From contig NZ_JH921518.1 of NCBI RefSeq assembly GCF_000299035.1, positions 1,028,439 to 1,092,438 of the forward strand: a stretch of DNA of 64,000 nt. The letters are read 5' to 3'. Below the pieces are notes generated by a model. That model searched no databases. It saw nothing but the letters and a program-made list of their open reading frames with translations, and was not told the DNA's origin. Position numbers and translations under genes: made by a program. This DNA comes from Bacillus bingmayongensis (GTDB taxonomy: Bacteria > Bacillota > Bacilli > Bacillales > Bacillaceae_G). Positions 45,333 to 54,841 of this stretch are shown one piece after another. Numbering within the stretch: the first letter of the stretch is position 1; every line of letters begins with the position of its first letter.

Positions 45333-46544
45333 TTGACTAAAAAGACAAATTTTCTAATATTTATTTTGGCAATTAGTTGTGGTTCACTTGCTGCTAATAT
45401 TTATTATGCACAACCAATTGTACAATTCATTGCAAAAGATTTGAACATCTCTTCTGATTTATCTGGATTGCTCACTACCTTGACACAAATTGGGTATGGA
45501 TTGGGATTATTTTTTATCGTACCATTGGCTGACTTATTTAAAAGTAAAAAAATAATAGGAATTCTCATCGGGCTTACTATTATTTCATTAATTGGTACGC
45601 TAATTTCGACAAATGGAATTGTTTTTATAATATTAACAACCATAATTGGCATTGGAGCCTGTGCGGCTCAAATGTTAGTTCCACTAACAATGAGGATTGT
45701 GCCTATTGAAGAGGCAGGTAAATATGTGGGTAAGGTGATGAGTGGTTTATTGATTGGGATTATGATTGCTCGCCCATTATCTATCGGAATAGCTGACTGG
45801 TTTGGCTGGAAAATGGTATTTCTTTTTTCATTAATAATGCTAGTTGTCGTATTACTGTTAATTATAAAATTTTTGCCCAACTATGAAGTAGTATCGACTA
45901 GTAACATGTCATATCCAAATTTAATAGCCTCTATGGTGAAGCTACTAATAAATACATCTCCTTTACAACAAAGATCTTTTTATCACGCATGTTTATTTGC
46001 AACATTTAGTCTCTATTGGACAGTTATCCCAATTTTATTAAGGTCTGAGCCATTACATTTTTCAAATAATGAAATTGCATTATTTGGCTTTGTTGCGATA
46101 GCTGGAGCTTTATTAACTCCTACTATTGGTAAAATAGCCGATAAAGGTTATATTTTCACAATGACTAATGTATCAATAGCGCTCGTACTATTATCTATTG
46201 TACTATTATTTTTTGTTCAAGATCATTCACTATTTAGTGTAATTTTAATCCTTATCTCAGGCATTAGCATTGATATTGGTGTATCAGGAAATTTATTATT
46301 AGGTCAAAAAGTTATCTTTGGTTTGAATCCCGAGATAAGAAACAGACTTAATGGATTATATATGACTATTTTCTTTATGGGAGGAGCCTTTGGTTCATGG
46401 ATTGGAAGTTATACTTACTATAAATTTAATAGTAAAATAACTTTGCTCATTGAAACAGCATTGCCTTTAATCGCCTTATTAGTTCATTTAATAAAAAATA
46501 ATCCAATAAAGTTATCAAAAACCGAAAGTAAATACATGTCCTAA
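45333..46544 (+). CDS. MFS transporter (AraJ/YgaY-like drug exporter)
   Basis: 403 residues, twelve predicted spans. The N-terminal SLAANIYYAQPIVQFIAKDL followed by GLLTTLTQIGYGLGLFFIVPLADL (MFS motif A region) is typical of putative multidrug exporters of the YgaY type. The TTG at 45333 with AAAGGA nine bases upstream is preferred to an ATG at 45324 that abuts that site. Likely controlled by the TetR gene before it. Substrate unknown. Confidence 0.88.
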   Translation: MTKKTNFLIFILAISCGSLAANIYYAQPIVQFIAKDLNISSDLSGLLTTLTQIGYGLGLFFIVPLADLFKSKKIIGILIGLTIISLIGTLISTNGIVFIILTTIIGIGACAAQMLVPLTMRIVPIEEAGKYVGKVMSGLLIGIMIARPLSIGIADWFGWKMVFLFSLIMLVVVLLLIIKFLPNYEVVSTSNMSYPNLIASMVKLLINTSPLQQRSFYHACLFATFSLYWTVIPILLRSEPLHFSNNEIALFGFVAIAGALLTPTIGKIADKGYIFTMTNVSIALVLLSIVLLFFVQDHSLFSVILILISGISIDIGVSGNLLLGQKVIFGLNPEIRNRLNGLYMTIFFMGGAFGSWIGSYTYYKFNSKITLLIETALPLIALLVHLIKNNPIKLSKTESKYMS

Positions 46545-46553
46545 CTATCAATG

Positions 46554-46592
46554 TACCCCAAAAGTTAGAGTGAAAATCTAATTTTTGGGGTA
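46554..46592 (+). terminator. Hairpin downstream of the MFS gene
   Basis: TACCCCAAAAGTTAGA / TCTAATTTTTGGGGTA. It resembles fused IS3-family ends (TGTACCCC...) and may act as a terminator; no second IS end or transposase is present. Confidence 0.55.
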
Positions 46593-46903
46593 GCATTATT
46601 TTCTACATCAGGAGAAAATTAATCACTATTTTTGCTTATCTTTATTCGTTTTGGCCTATGCCAAAAATAAGATTATAACAAAAAAACTCATATATTTTTC
46701 CTATGCCTTATTGCATAATCTTATTCTTCAACTATTCTGCACCTATATTTTAAGTACATTTCTTCACAATCTCATACAACAATAATATAAATATCCAGTA
46801 TTATTTGAAGGTTTTCTTCCATTAAATGGCCCGATTGTTGAATAGAATGACTCGCATTTTTTTAAACAACTTTATTATTTTTTAAACGACTTTATTGTAA
46901 ATT

Positions 46904-46948
46904 AAAAGAAACTGTTTTGGGTACATTCAAATCAAAAACAGTTTCTTT
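46904..46948 (-). terminator. Terminator downstream of the lipoprotein gene
   Basis: AAAAGAAACTGTTTT / AAAACAGTTTCTTTT, with T runs on both strands. Confidence 0.8.
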
Positions 46949-46990
46949 TTTTGATAAAATCCAATTATATTCCAATATGGATATTTTAAA

Positions 46991-47989
46991 TCATTCCACA
47001 TGAAAATATTTCTTTAGAAATTCTTCGGTAGTCTCACTTTCTTTCATATCTTTAGATTCTATCCACCCTTCATACATACTCTTACTTCCTTTGGAGGTAA
47101 AATATATAGTAAATTTTTTATTATGTAATTCTTCCTTAACTAAAGTGACTACCTTAGTTAAATCCTCAATCAAATTAGGATTGTTTTTGTATCGCAACAT
47201 ACCTTTATTAAAATCTAAGGTTACATTATAAGCAGGACAGTCCCCGTTTTCTGTATATGAACAAACAATTTCTTTGAATTTAAAGCTTTCATTTTGAATT
47301 CCTTTTACTTTATCTTCCACTTGTGTTTGAATCAAATATGTCCAGTAATCTTTTGATGCATTTTTCATTGTTAGTAGCAGTTCTTCTTTCGTTGTACTTT
47401 CTTGTACATCTTTAAAAGAAAGACCTGTATAATCACCTTTATTGTCCCTTATTTCAAGTTGTGTTATTTTTTTATTATTCTCTTGAATAAGTTGTGATAA
47501 AGCAAATAACCGATCTAATTCTTTTGATTCAAATTGACTATAATCAATCTTATTACTAGATTTTAAAGTTAATAACAACTCATTCGTTGGTGTTTCAATC
47601 GTACCTCCACTATCAACAACATATTGAATAGCATTTTCCTCATCTAACTCCGAGTAACCTAACTTTTCGATTTCTTTCAAAGTAGGTTTGAATTTTTTAT
47701 ACTCTTCATATGCATTTTTACCATATTCGTATTCATCACCTTTTATTGTAGAATGAAAGAATCCATTCACTTCCACTCGAAATTGAATATGTTTGTTGTC
47801 CTTTACTTCAACAATATGATATGTATGTCCCATATTCCCTTCATGTATTCCCCCCCAATTTTTCACAACAATATCAATCCCATGCTTGTCTTTTATATAT
47901 TTTTTTACTTCCTCTTCATTCTCATAATTGCAACCACTCAAAAAAACTAAACTTACAGCTAACAACATTACGTGTTTAATTATTTGCAC
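46991..47989 (-). CDS. Putative lipoprotein of unknown function
   Basis: 332 residues, GTG start behind AGAGGAA. Signal peptide with lipobox LSGC (Cys20). The rest is hydrophilic and alternates helices and strands: an N-terminal alpha-beta segment (EEEVKKYIKDKHGIDIVVKN, like the YjgB/DUF1433-type opening), then long charged helices. No family is assigned with confidence. Monocistronic, with a terminator downstream. Confidence 0.75.
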   Translation of the reverse strand: MQIIKHVMLLAVSLVFLSGCNYENEEEVKKYIKDKHGIDIVVKNWGGIHEGNMGHTYHIVEVKDNKHIQFRVEVNGFFHSTIKGDEYEYGKNAYEEYKKFKPTLKEIEKLGYSELDEENAIQYVVDSGGTIETPTNELLLTLKSSNKIDYSQFESKELDRLFALSQLIQENNKKITQLEIRDNKGDYTGLSFKDVQESTTKEELLLTMKNASKDYWTYLIQTQVEDKVKGIQNESFKFKEIVCSYTENGDCPAYNVTLDFNKGMLRYKNNPNLIEDLTKVVTLVKEELHNKKFTIYFTSKGSKSMYEGWIESKDMKESETTEEFLKKYFHVE

Positions 47990-48187
47990 AATAAATTCCT
48001 CTTTGCTATGTAATTTTTCTTCATTAGACGCGAAATTATAACTACTATAGGTATGAACTTTTAGGAAATCCCCTTATATTTGAATATAGTTAAAATATAC
48101 CATAAAATAAGTTGAAACATATGAGTGAATTGGAAGAGAAGCCAATTGCGAAAGCTGAAGATTATTTTAGCTGTAGAACTCACCAGA

Positions 48188-49480
48188 TTATTTTGAACTC
48201 TCCTCCACAAACCTCCCAAACTCCTTCAAAAACCGCAGTTTCATCGTCCCAACAGGACCATTCCGATGCTTCGCTATTTGAATTTCTGTTATATCTTTAT
48301 GCTCCGTTTCCTTGTCATAATAATCTTCACGATACATCAGCATAATCAAATCCGCATCTTGCTCAATTTGTCCAGTCTCCCTTAGGTCAGATAAAAATGG
48401 TCGCTTATCTTGACGCGATTCTACCCCGCGCGAGAGTTGTGACAGTGCTACGACGCACACATTTAAATCCCGTGCCATCAGCTTCAGTTTACGGGAAATT
48501 TCACTCATCTCTTGAAACCTGTTTCCTCTATAGTTTGAATCACCTGTAATAAGCTGCAAGTAATCAATAATGACAAGCAGCTTTTTATCCTCATACTTTC
48601 GCTTCAATTTACGCACCTGCATCCAAACCTCTTGCGTTGTAACGCCGGCCTTATCATAAATTTCTATGGGCAGATCTCCAATTTCCGCAAATGCCCGGCT
48701 CATTTCCCCCCAGTCATCTATCGTAAAACGATGCTTCGGATTTTTCAGCCGTTCTCCTGATACACCGCCCAAACAAGAAAGCATCCGTTTCAGCAATTGC
48801 TTATTGCTCATCTCTAAAGAAAACAATCCAACTCCCGCATTCGATTTCGCCGCATGAAGCGCAATATTTAAAGCAAACGCCGTTTTTCCAATCGAAGGCC
48901 GTGCCCCAACCACAACGAAGTCACCTTCCTGCAAGCCACACGTCATCTTATTTAAAGCTGAAAAACCTGTCTCAATGCCCGTTAGCTCCTCTGTATCTTG
49001 ATGGAGCTCTTCATAAAGGTCGACTAACATATCCTTCAAATCAAAATCTAATGTACAATCCCCTTCTTCTAGTTTACAAAGCGCTGTAATCGTCTCGCCA
49101 ATTACTTTCTCATCTTTCTCCGCAAGAAGCCGTTCACACATGTTGTGTGCTGCACTGCTCGCCTGATTCATTTTCCACGCGCTCCGAACAAGCCCCTCAT
49201 AATATGAGAAGTTGGCTGTAGTAGGAACACTTTCAATTATATTTACAAAATACTCCATCCCACCAATTTGCTTCAAAAAGTCGGGATTCATCTTAGAAAC
49301 GAGCATAACAAGATCAATCTTCTGTCCACTTTCCTCTATTTCTCGCATCAACCGAAATACTGTTTGATGCACCACCGTAGAAAAATGGTGCTCAGTGAGA
49401 CGACATTCCTGAATCAGTTCCCCCTCAATTAATAAAGAACCTAATACCGTCTGTTCCGCCTCGATATTTTGAATGCTCAT
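48188..49480 (-). CDS. DnaB-type replicative helicase (second or phage-type copy)
   Basis: 430 residues. N-terminal DnaB domain (NIEAEQTVLGSLL) and C-terminal RecA-like helicase: Walker A GARPSIGKT (192-200), Walker B LLVIIDYLQL (~297-306), ALSQLSRGVE and the Arg finger region ISRKLKLMARDLNV. The ATG overlaps the stop of the upstream gene (ATGA), so it is preferred to a GTG nine bases earlier. The hexameric ring unwinds DNA at forks. Pairing with a DnaD-domain gene is typical of phage replication modules, and no other phage gene is seen here. Confidence 0.92.
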   Translation of the reverse strand: MSIQNIEAEQTVLGSLLIEGELIQECRLTEHHFSTVVHQTVFRLMREIEESGQKIDLVMLVSKMNPDFLKQIGGMEYFVNIIESVPTTANFSYYEGLVRSAWKMNQASSAAHNMCERLLAEKDEKVIGETITALCKLEEGDCTLDFDLKDMLVDLYEELHQDTEELTGIETGFSALNKMTCGLQEGDFVVVGARPSIGKTAFALNIALHAAKSNAGVGLFSLEMSNKQLLKRMLSCLGGVSGERLKNPKHRFTIDDWGEMSRAFAEIGDLPIEIYDKAGVTTQEVWMQVRKLKRKYEDKKLLVIIDYLQLITGDSNYRGNRFQEMSEISRKLKLMARDLNVCVVALSQLSRGVESRQDKRPFLSDLRETGQIEQDADLIMLMYREDYYDKETEHKDITEIQIAKHRNGPVGTMKLRFLKEFGRFVEESSK

Positions 49481-50340
49481 GGCCGCCACCCATGCTCCTG
49501 CAAGAATTTCTGCAACTCTTCTTCAGACGGGGCATTCTTCTCCCACTCTTCACACTCCGCCAAAAACTTCTCCGTCTCTTGCATACCAGACGGCTCCTTC
49601 TTCCGAAACTTCACTTCTGCTTCTTCCACTTCACTAAGCTTCATATAGCCTTTTCTGTGCCACTCCCGCAGAATCCCCTTCACATAAGCAATCGTCCGCT
49701 TATTATTTTCAACAGCAATCTGGAGCGCTTTTAACACAAGCTCCTCCGATAAATCTACCATCCACTCATTTAATTCCTCCGCTACATAAGGCGACAAACT
49801 ACCGAAATGTTGTTCATAAAATGGAAATACACTGCTTCCCGATTCTTCCTCTTCTTCTACTTGTTCCTCTGTTTTATACTGATCAATCAGTTCCTCTGTA
49901 ACAATATCAGACACATCATACGGTGAACCGAAATGCTCTAAAAGTAGCGGAATACTCATCTCTTCCTCCAAGCACTTTCGGAGAAACATCCGGACAAACT
50001 CTTCACTTTTCACAGCCTTCAGCTCACGCAATACACACTTCTCCACATTCGTACTCGTAATTGGGTTATAGCGTAGCCAATTTAAAATATACAACTCCTT
50101 CGTTTCTGCATCGTACAATATCTTTCCATAATCAACAAAGCGCTGCAATAACTTCTCAACAGTCTCCCGATTATACCCAGTCTCCATCTCAGCCAAACGC
50201 TTCGGAAGCGGATAAATCCCGCACTGCGTCGTCTTCGAACACGTCAGCAAATAAAGATAAAAGTAGCGCTCCTCCGGCGTTAAATCCAAAACAAAATCAT
50301 CCTGCCAAAAATTCACCTGCACATTACGATACACTGCCAT
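49477..50340 (-). CDS. DnaD-domain primosome-like protein
   Basis: 287 residues. The N-terminal winged-helix DnaD_N part (~1-105, YRNVQVNFWQDDFVLDLTPE, phage-type opening) is followed by an acidic linker with a run of Glu (~160) and the DnaB_2/DnaD C-terminal domain (~170-245) with the YxxxILxxW motif (YVKGILREW). It should load or recruit the helicase encoded by the next gene, with which it overlaps by 4 bases. Such phage-type initiators replace the host DnaD and DnaB proteins. Confidence 0.9.
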   Translation of the reverse strand: MAVYRNVQVNFWQDDFVLDLTPEERYFYLYLLTCSKTTQCGIYPLPKRLAEMETGYNRETVEKLLQRFVDYGKILYDAETKELYILNWLRYNPITSTNVEKCVLRELKAVKSEEFVRMFLRKCLEEEMSIPLLLEHFGSPYDVSDIVTEELIDQYKTEEQVEEEEESGSSVFPFYEQHFGSLSPYVAEELNEWMVDLSEELVLKALQIAVENNKRTIAYVKGILREWHRKGYMKLSEVEEAEVKFRKKEPSGMQETEKFLAECEEWEKNAPSEEELQKFLQEHGWRP

Positions 50341-50608
50341 ATTTATTCCTCACATTCCTTAATGAAACATATGTAATTAATGGTTCCATGATGTATATAG
50401 GAATGAGAGAGGGGTTTTGGCGGGGTTATTTTATATTTTAAAAAAATGACTACGACTACTTTTCTTCGAAGTAATGCTTGTAGTAGTTTTTTGTTTTTTA
50501 TTTTGTTTCTTTTTAGTGATTTATTTATTGGTAGGGGGGTGTAAGGGGCTTGGGAGGGGGTCTTTTCCTGCGTATGTTTCTAAAGGATGTCATTAAAAAC
50601 ATACAAAC
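50341..50608. other. Intergenic region with G-rich tracts
   Basis: Holds the promoter of the DnaD gene, a weak hairpin at ~50447-50495 (ACTACGACTAC...GTAGTAGT then T run) and several runs of G (50408-50570). No gene seen. Confidence 0.4.
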
Positions 50609-50635
50609 AAGCCATCATTTCATAAATGATGGCTT
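50609..50635 (-). terminator. Terminator of the acyl-CoA operon
   Basis: Perfect 12-bp stem AAGCCATCATTT / AAATGATGGCTT, nine bases past the GntP stop on the minus strand. Confidence 0.85.
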
Positions 50636-50643
50636 ATATACGC

Positions 50644-52080
50644 TTATACAATAGAAAACATTAAATACACGCCAACAACGAAGAAAACAGCAGCCGTCTT
50701 AATTAAAGTAATACCAAAAATCTCTTTATAAGCTTCCCGGTGCGTTAATCCTGTCACCGCAAGCAAAGTGATAACTGCTCCGTTATGAGGAAGTGTATCC
50801 ATACCTCCAGCTGCCATTGCGATAACACGATGCAGTACATCTAATGGAATCCCAAAATTCGCTGCTGCTTCAATATATTTGTCTGCCATTAAACCTAATG
50901 TAATACTCATTCCGCCCGATCCTGATCCTGTTAACCCACATAATATATTCGTCATGACCGCTCCATTAATTAAAGGATTGGAAAATGTCCCAGTCAAATA
51001 ATTTTGGATCATAACAAAACCGGGTAAAGCCGCAATAACGGCACCGAATCCATACTCGGCTGCAGTGTTCATCGCAGCTAAGATGGAACCACTTACACCT
51101 ACGCTTGTAATCGATTGAAAATGTTCTTTTACCGCTTGGAAGTTTAATAATATAGCGGACAGTATACCGATAAGAAGTGCCAATTCTACTGACCAAATAC
51201 CCACAACTTGTCCCATATCAATCGTTCCGTACTCCTTCAAACCGATGGATGCAAAATCAAATCCCTTTGTATACAAAACGGGAATGAATTCTGTAAAGAC
51301 TTTATTCATCACTCCAACTAGTACAAGTGGAAGAAAAGCTATCCAGTGACTCGCTGTAATACTATCACTTGAAACAATCGGCGTTGGCGCCACTTGTGCG
51401 TTAGTTGCGGCAGCCATTTCAGAAGCCGCATCACCTTTTCCAAAATAACCTTCCCCTTTAGCCGCTGCCTTCTTCCTACACCTTTCCAAATACAGCATGC
51501 CACATATAAAAATAAACAATGCACCAATGATTCCTAATGTAGGTGCTGCATAAATATCTGTCTTAAAAAATGTAGTTGGAATGACATTTTGGATTTGAGG
51601 AGATCCAGGAAGTGAATCCATAGAAAACGTAAATGCACTGAATGCAATTGTCGCGGGAATGAGACGTTTCGGAATATCCGCTTCGCGAAATAATTGCGCC
51701 GCAAATGGATAAATCGCAAATACCGCAACAAATAAACTGACGCCGCTGTATGTAAGAATCGCTCCCATCAACACGATGGAAAGAATCGCTCTTTTCACAC
51801 CTATGAAACGGATGATGATTTTCGCGATTTTTTCTGCGATTCCAGTAATTTCAACCACTTTACCGAATATCGCTCCAAGTAAAAACACAGGAAAATATAA
51901 TTTTATAAATCCGACCATCTTCGCCATGAAAACATTAGAAAAGAACGGTAAAACGTGCGCTGGATCAGTCAAAAACACAGCCAGCAAAGCACATAACGGA
52001 GCGAATAAAATGACCGAGAATCCCCGGTAAGCAACAAATATAAGCAAGCCAAGCGATAACAGTACAATCAATAAATCCAT
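50644..52080 (-). CDS. GntP-family permease
   Basis: 478 residues with about twelve to fourteen spans. GntP/CitMHS-type features: FPVFLLGAIFGKVVEITGIAE, the FSMDSLPGSPQIQN loop, and near the C-terminus GLTGSGSGGMSITLGLM and GGMDTLPHNGAVITLLAV. The family imports gluconate or other small organic acids with protons. As the last gene of the acyl-CoA operon it probably brings in the acid that the ligase activates. Confidence 0.9.
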   Translation of the reverse strand: MDLLIVLLSLGLLIFVAYRGFSVILFAPLCALLAVFLTDPAHVLPFFSNVFMAKMVGFIKLYFPVFLLGAIFGKVVEITGIAEKIAKIIIRFIGVKRAILSIVLMGAILTYSGVSLFVAVFAIYPFAAQLFREADIPKRLIPATIAFSAFTFSMDSLPGSPQIQNVIPTTFFKTDIYAAPTLGIIGALFIFICGMLYLERCRKKAAAKGEGYFGKGDAASEMAAATNAQVAPTPIVSSDSITASHWIAFLPLVLVGVMNKVFTEFIPVLYTKGFDFASIGLKEYGTIDMGQVVGIWSVELALLIGILSAILLNFQAVKEHFQSITSVGVSGSILAAMNTAAEYGFGAVIAALPGFVMIQNYLTGTFSNPLINGAVMTNILCGLTGSGSGGMSITLGLMADKYIEAAANFGIPLDVLHRVIAMAAGGMDTLPHNGAVITLLAVTGLTHREAYKEIFGITLIKTAAVFFVVGVYLMFSIV

Positions 52081-52134
52081 AACCCCTAGTCCCCCCTCAA
52101 TTCTCCCAAATTTGTTTTACGCTTGATATGTTGT

Positions 52135-52163
52135 TACGATGCCTACCAAAGGCAGACATCGTA
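52135..52163 (-). terminator. Internal operon hairpin, possible attenuator
   Basis: TACGATGCCTACC / GGCAGACATCGTA lies between the crotonase and permease genes. It is weaker than the operon-end terminator and could lower permease expression. Confidence 0.45.
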
Positions 52164-52169
52164 TTCTTT

Positions 52170-52961
52170 TTATTTATGCTGAAAAAGCGGTACTCTCTTT
52201 TCTATAAAAGCACCCACTCCCTCTCTCACATCACTCGTTTGAAAGACATGTCCAAAATTTTTAGCCTCTATTTTTAGCCCTTCCTCAAGAGAACAAGATA
52301 GTCCCTTATTAATAGACTGCTTCATCAACGATAAAGCAGGAAGAGAAAATCGAGCCATCTTCGCAGCCAGTTCCTTCGCCTTATTCAATGCTTTACCGCG
52401 CGGAACAACATGATTCACCAAACCAACTCGCAGAGCTTCTTCAGCACTAAGCGGTTCACCAGTAAACATCATTTCTTTTGCCCGTGCAGCTCCTATTAAG
52501 CGAGGCAAACGCTGCGTTCCTCCCGCACCCGGAAACAAGCCTAGCTTCACTTCTGGAAGTCCGATTTGGGCCTGCTCTTCTATAATCCGTAAATCACATG
52601 ATAGGGCTAATTCACACCCGCCCCCAAGCGCTAATCCGTTAATCGCAGCGATGACAGGCTTCGACAGGCTTTCTATTTTATTTAATGGGTTCTGGAGCCA
52701 CAATGATTTTTCCTCTGCATATTCACTCCCTTTCCCAATCCATTCCGGAAATGACTTAATGTCCCCTCCAGCAACGAAAGCTTTTTCTCCCGCACCAGTT
52801 AAAATTACAACAATGACTTCATCATCCCGTTCAATGTCATCGACCACCGCCGTCATTTGCTCAATCACCGCGTAGCTCAGTACATTCACAGGAGGATTAT
52901 CAATGATAATAGTGGCGATTCCTTTTTCTTTGGACCATGAAACAACGCGCTTATTTTCCAA
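52170..52961 (-). CDS. Enoyl-CoA hydratase/isomerase (crotonase family)
   Basis: 263 residues, TTG start behind AGAAGGGA. Crotonase fold with both oxyanion-hole segments (FVAGGDIKSF and NGLALGGGCELAL) and the Glu of LPEVKLGLFPGAGG. It is CaiD/EchA-like. It lies 35 bases after the acyl-CoA ligase and probably hydrates or isomerises the acyl-CoA formed there. Whether the substrate is a carnitine-like or a short aliphatic acyl-CoA is not decidable. Confidence 0.9.
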   Translation of the reverse strand: MENKRVVSWSKEKGIATIIIDNPPVNVLSYAVIEQMTAVVDDIERDDEVIVVILTGAGEKAFVAGGDIKSFPEWIGKGSEYAEEKSLWLQNPLNKIESLSKPVIAAINGLALGGGCELALSCDLRIIEEQAQIGLPEVKLGLFPGAGGTQRLPRLIGAARAKEMMFTGEPLSAEEALRVGLVNHVVPRGKALNKAKELAAKMARFSLPALSLMKQSINKGLSCSLEEGLKIEAKNFGHVFQTSDVREGVGAFIEKRVPLFQHK

Positions 52962-52996
52962 TACAATCCCTTCTTTCTAATATGTAATAAGGCATC

Positions 52997-54601
52997 TCAA
53001 CTCGTTCTTTTAATGACATCCCCTGCCTGCTCACGATCCCAAGCAGTACCGATTCCTTCTTCCTGCAGCTTGAACTTCTGAATCCGTTCCGTTGCAGTTT
53101 TTGGGAAAAATTCACTGAACTGAACGTATCGCGGCACCATAAAGTAAGCCATACGTTCTTGACACCAATCTATAATCTCTTCATGGGACATCGTTTCTCC
53201 TTGCTTTACAATTACATATAATTTAACATCCTCTTCCCCTACTTCTGACGGAACACCAATCGCAGCCGATTCAAGTACCTTCGGATGATTATTCACAACC
53301 TTTTCAATTTCCCAAGAAGAGATATTTTCTCCACGCCTTCTAATACACTGCTTGATTCGATCGCAAAAATATAAGTAACCTTCCTCGTCCTGGTAACCAC
53401 GGTCTCCTGTATGGAACCATCCTCCTTCCATCGCTTCCTCTGTTTTATCCGGCATTTTATAGTAACCTTCCATGAATGTTTGTCCCTGCAAAGCACGGAT
53501 GAAAATCTCTCCGATTTCACCAGTCCGCACTTCGTTTCCTTCCCCATTCACGATCTTCGTCTCTACGTAGGAATACGGTTTTCCGATAGAAGGCGGCTTA
53601 TTAGCGTTCAATGGATTCGTTACGCAAAACCCTGTCGTTTCCGTTAATCCGTAGCCTTCTACAATCCGAACACCAAACCTCTCCTCAAACGGCTTCCAAA
53701 ATTCCTTAGGTGTAGCAGCACATGCCGTCACCCTTGCAGAATTTTCATAATCTGTTTCCTTTTCCGGCTGCTTACAGAGAATCGGAATCATAGATCCTAA
53801 GGAATTGAAAATGGTTGCGCCATGACCCCGAATTTCATCCCAAAAACGTGAAGCACTAAACCTCTTTCCAAGAGCAATCGTCGCATTGGAAGAAATAGCA
53901 CCGATTACTGTATGGGCTTGGGCATTAATATGAAATAGCGGCAGCGCTGTAAATAAAATATCTTGCGAATTCGCGCCGACCATATAGGTAGCGAATGACT
54001 TTGCAGAATTGACATAAGCAGAATGACTTAACATGACCCCTTTCGGTAATCCAGTCGTTCCAGAGGTGTAAAGGATACTGTTGATAGAAGAGGAGGAAAC
54101 AGATTCATTTGGAAGATAGTGATGATTCGTATGCAATACATCTTTCAATCCGATTACCGGTCGTTCTTTACCATCACCCATAGTGATTGCGCTTTCATTA
54201 TTACCGTAAACAACAACCTGGATTTCCCTTTTTATAAGCGGTAAACAAGAAGCGATTTGAGGAACAAAGTCCTTATCAACGATTATTAATTTACAATCAG
54301 AGTGGGATAAAATATACTGCAGACCCTCTCCCTTTAAATGCACATTAAGAGGCACCGCAATTGCTCCCATAAAAGATAAAGCAAACCATACATCCAGATA
54401 TTCAGGGTTGTTATGAAGCATAATACAAACCTTGTCACCTTTTTGAATACCGAGTTCATACAATCCCGCTGCAGCTCTTGTAATCCGGTGATAAAGCTCC
54501 TCATATGTAACCCTTTGTTCTTCAAATTGTAAATACACCTTATCAGGCGACTTTTCGATACTTTGCATAAGAAAATGTGGCAAACTATGACTCTCCAACA
54601 C
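52997..54601 (-). CDS. Acyl-CoA synthetase, CaiC-like
   Basis: 534 residues, adenylate-forming superfamily. P-loop-like motif YTSGTTGLPKGV (~180-191), EGYGLTETTGF (A5), GGWFHTGDRGYQDEEGY (A7) and RRRGENISSWEIE (A8). The C-terminal catalytic Lys lies in TATERIQKFKL. It activates a carboxylic acid with ATP and CoA. Similarity in length and order to crotonobetaine/carnitine-CoA ligases suggests a quaternary or short-chain acid, but this is tentative. GTG start, with TTG three bases on as an alternative. First gene after the sigma-54 promoter. Confidence 0.9.
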   Translation of the reverse strand: MLESHSLPHFLMQSIEKSPDKVYLQFEEQRVTYEELYHRITRAAAGLYELGIQKGDKVCIMLHNNPEYLDVWFALSFMGAIAVPLNVHLKGEGLQYILSHSDCKLIIVDKDFVPQIASCLPLIKREIQVVVYGNNESAITMGDGKERPVIGLKDVLHTNHHYLPNESVSSSSINSILYTSGTTGLPKGVMLSHSAYVNSAKSFATYMVGANSQDILFTALPLFHINAQAHTVIGAISSNATIALGKRFSASRFWDEIRGHGATIFNSLGSMIPILCKQPEKETDYENSARVTACAATPKEFWKPFEERFGVRIVEGYGLTETTGFCVTNPLNANKPPSIGKPYSYVETKIVNGEGNEVRTGEIGEIFIRALQGQTFMEGYYKMPDKTEEAMEGGWFHTGDRGYQDEEGYLYFCDRIKQCIRRRGENISSWEIEKVVNNHPKVLESAAIGVPSEVGEEDVKLYVIVKQGETMSHEEIIDWCQERMAYFMVPRYVQFSEFFPKTATERIQKFKLQEEGIGTAWDREQAGDVIKRTS

Positions 54602-54642
54602 TAGCTTCCATCCCCTTCCTGCTAAAACCCTTTTTATTTATA

Positions 54643-54661
54643 TAGCAAGAAGTATGCCAAA
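54643..54661 (-). promoter_or_regulatory. Sigma-54 (-24/-12) promoter of the acyl-CoA operon
   Basis: The minus strand reads TTGGCATACTTCTTGCTAT: TGGCAT and TTGC with GG and GC exactly 12 bases apart, as the RpoN consensus demands. It is ~45 bases upstream of the ligase start and the activator gene is next door. Confidence 0.88.
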
Positions 54662-54734
54662 AATCGACTCATTCCCCATTTCCATATTCCTTCAAGGACA
54701 CGCCTCCAATTCCCCTTACATATCCACCTTCACA

Positions 54735-54814
54735 TGTCGCACACATGTCGCATTTATGCTACAAATTACAGCGACCATGTCGCATATATAAGAAAACGTC
54801 GCAAAAACGCGACA
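54735..54814. promoter_or_regulatory. Cluster of TGTCGCA repeats, probable activator-binding (UAS) sites
   Basis: TGTCGCA occurs at 54735, 54746 and 54778, a GCGAC half-site at 54771, and a perfect inverted pair GTCGC-N6-GCGAC at 54798-54813. They lie 75-155 bases upstream of the -24/-12 promoter, the normal place for enhancer-binding-protein sites. Confidence 0.7.
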
Positions 54815-54821
54815 AACAAAA

Positions 54822-54841
54822 AAAGGGCCGATTCGCCCTTT
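54822..54841 (-). terminator. Terminator of the sigma-54 activator gene
   Basis: AAAGGGC / GCCCTTT stem overlapping the stop codon, followed on the minus strand by TTTTTTTG. Confidence 0.8.

Noticed and set aside
46554-46592. IS3-family element from the TGTACCCC-type hairpin
   Set aside because: Only one short palindrome; no transposase or distant second end, so it is listed as a hairpin/terminator.
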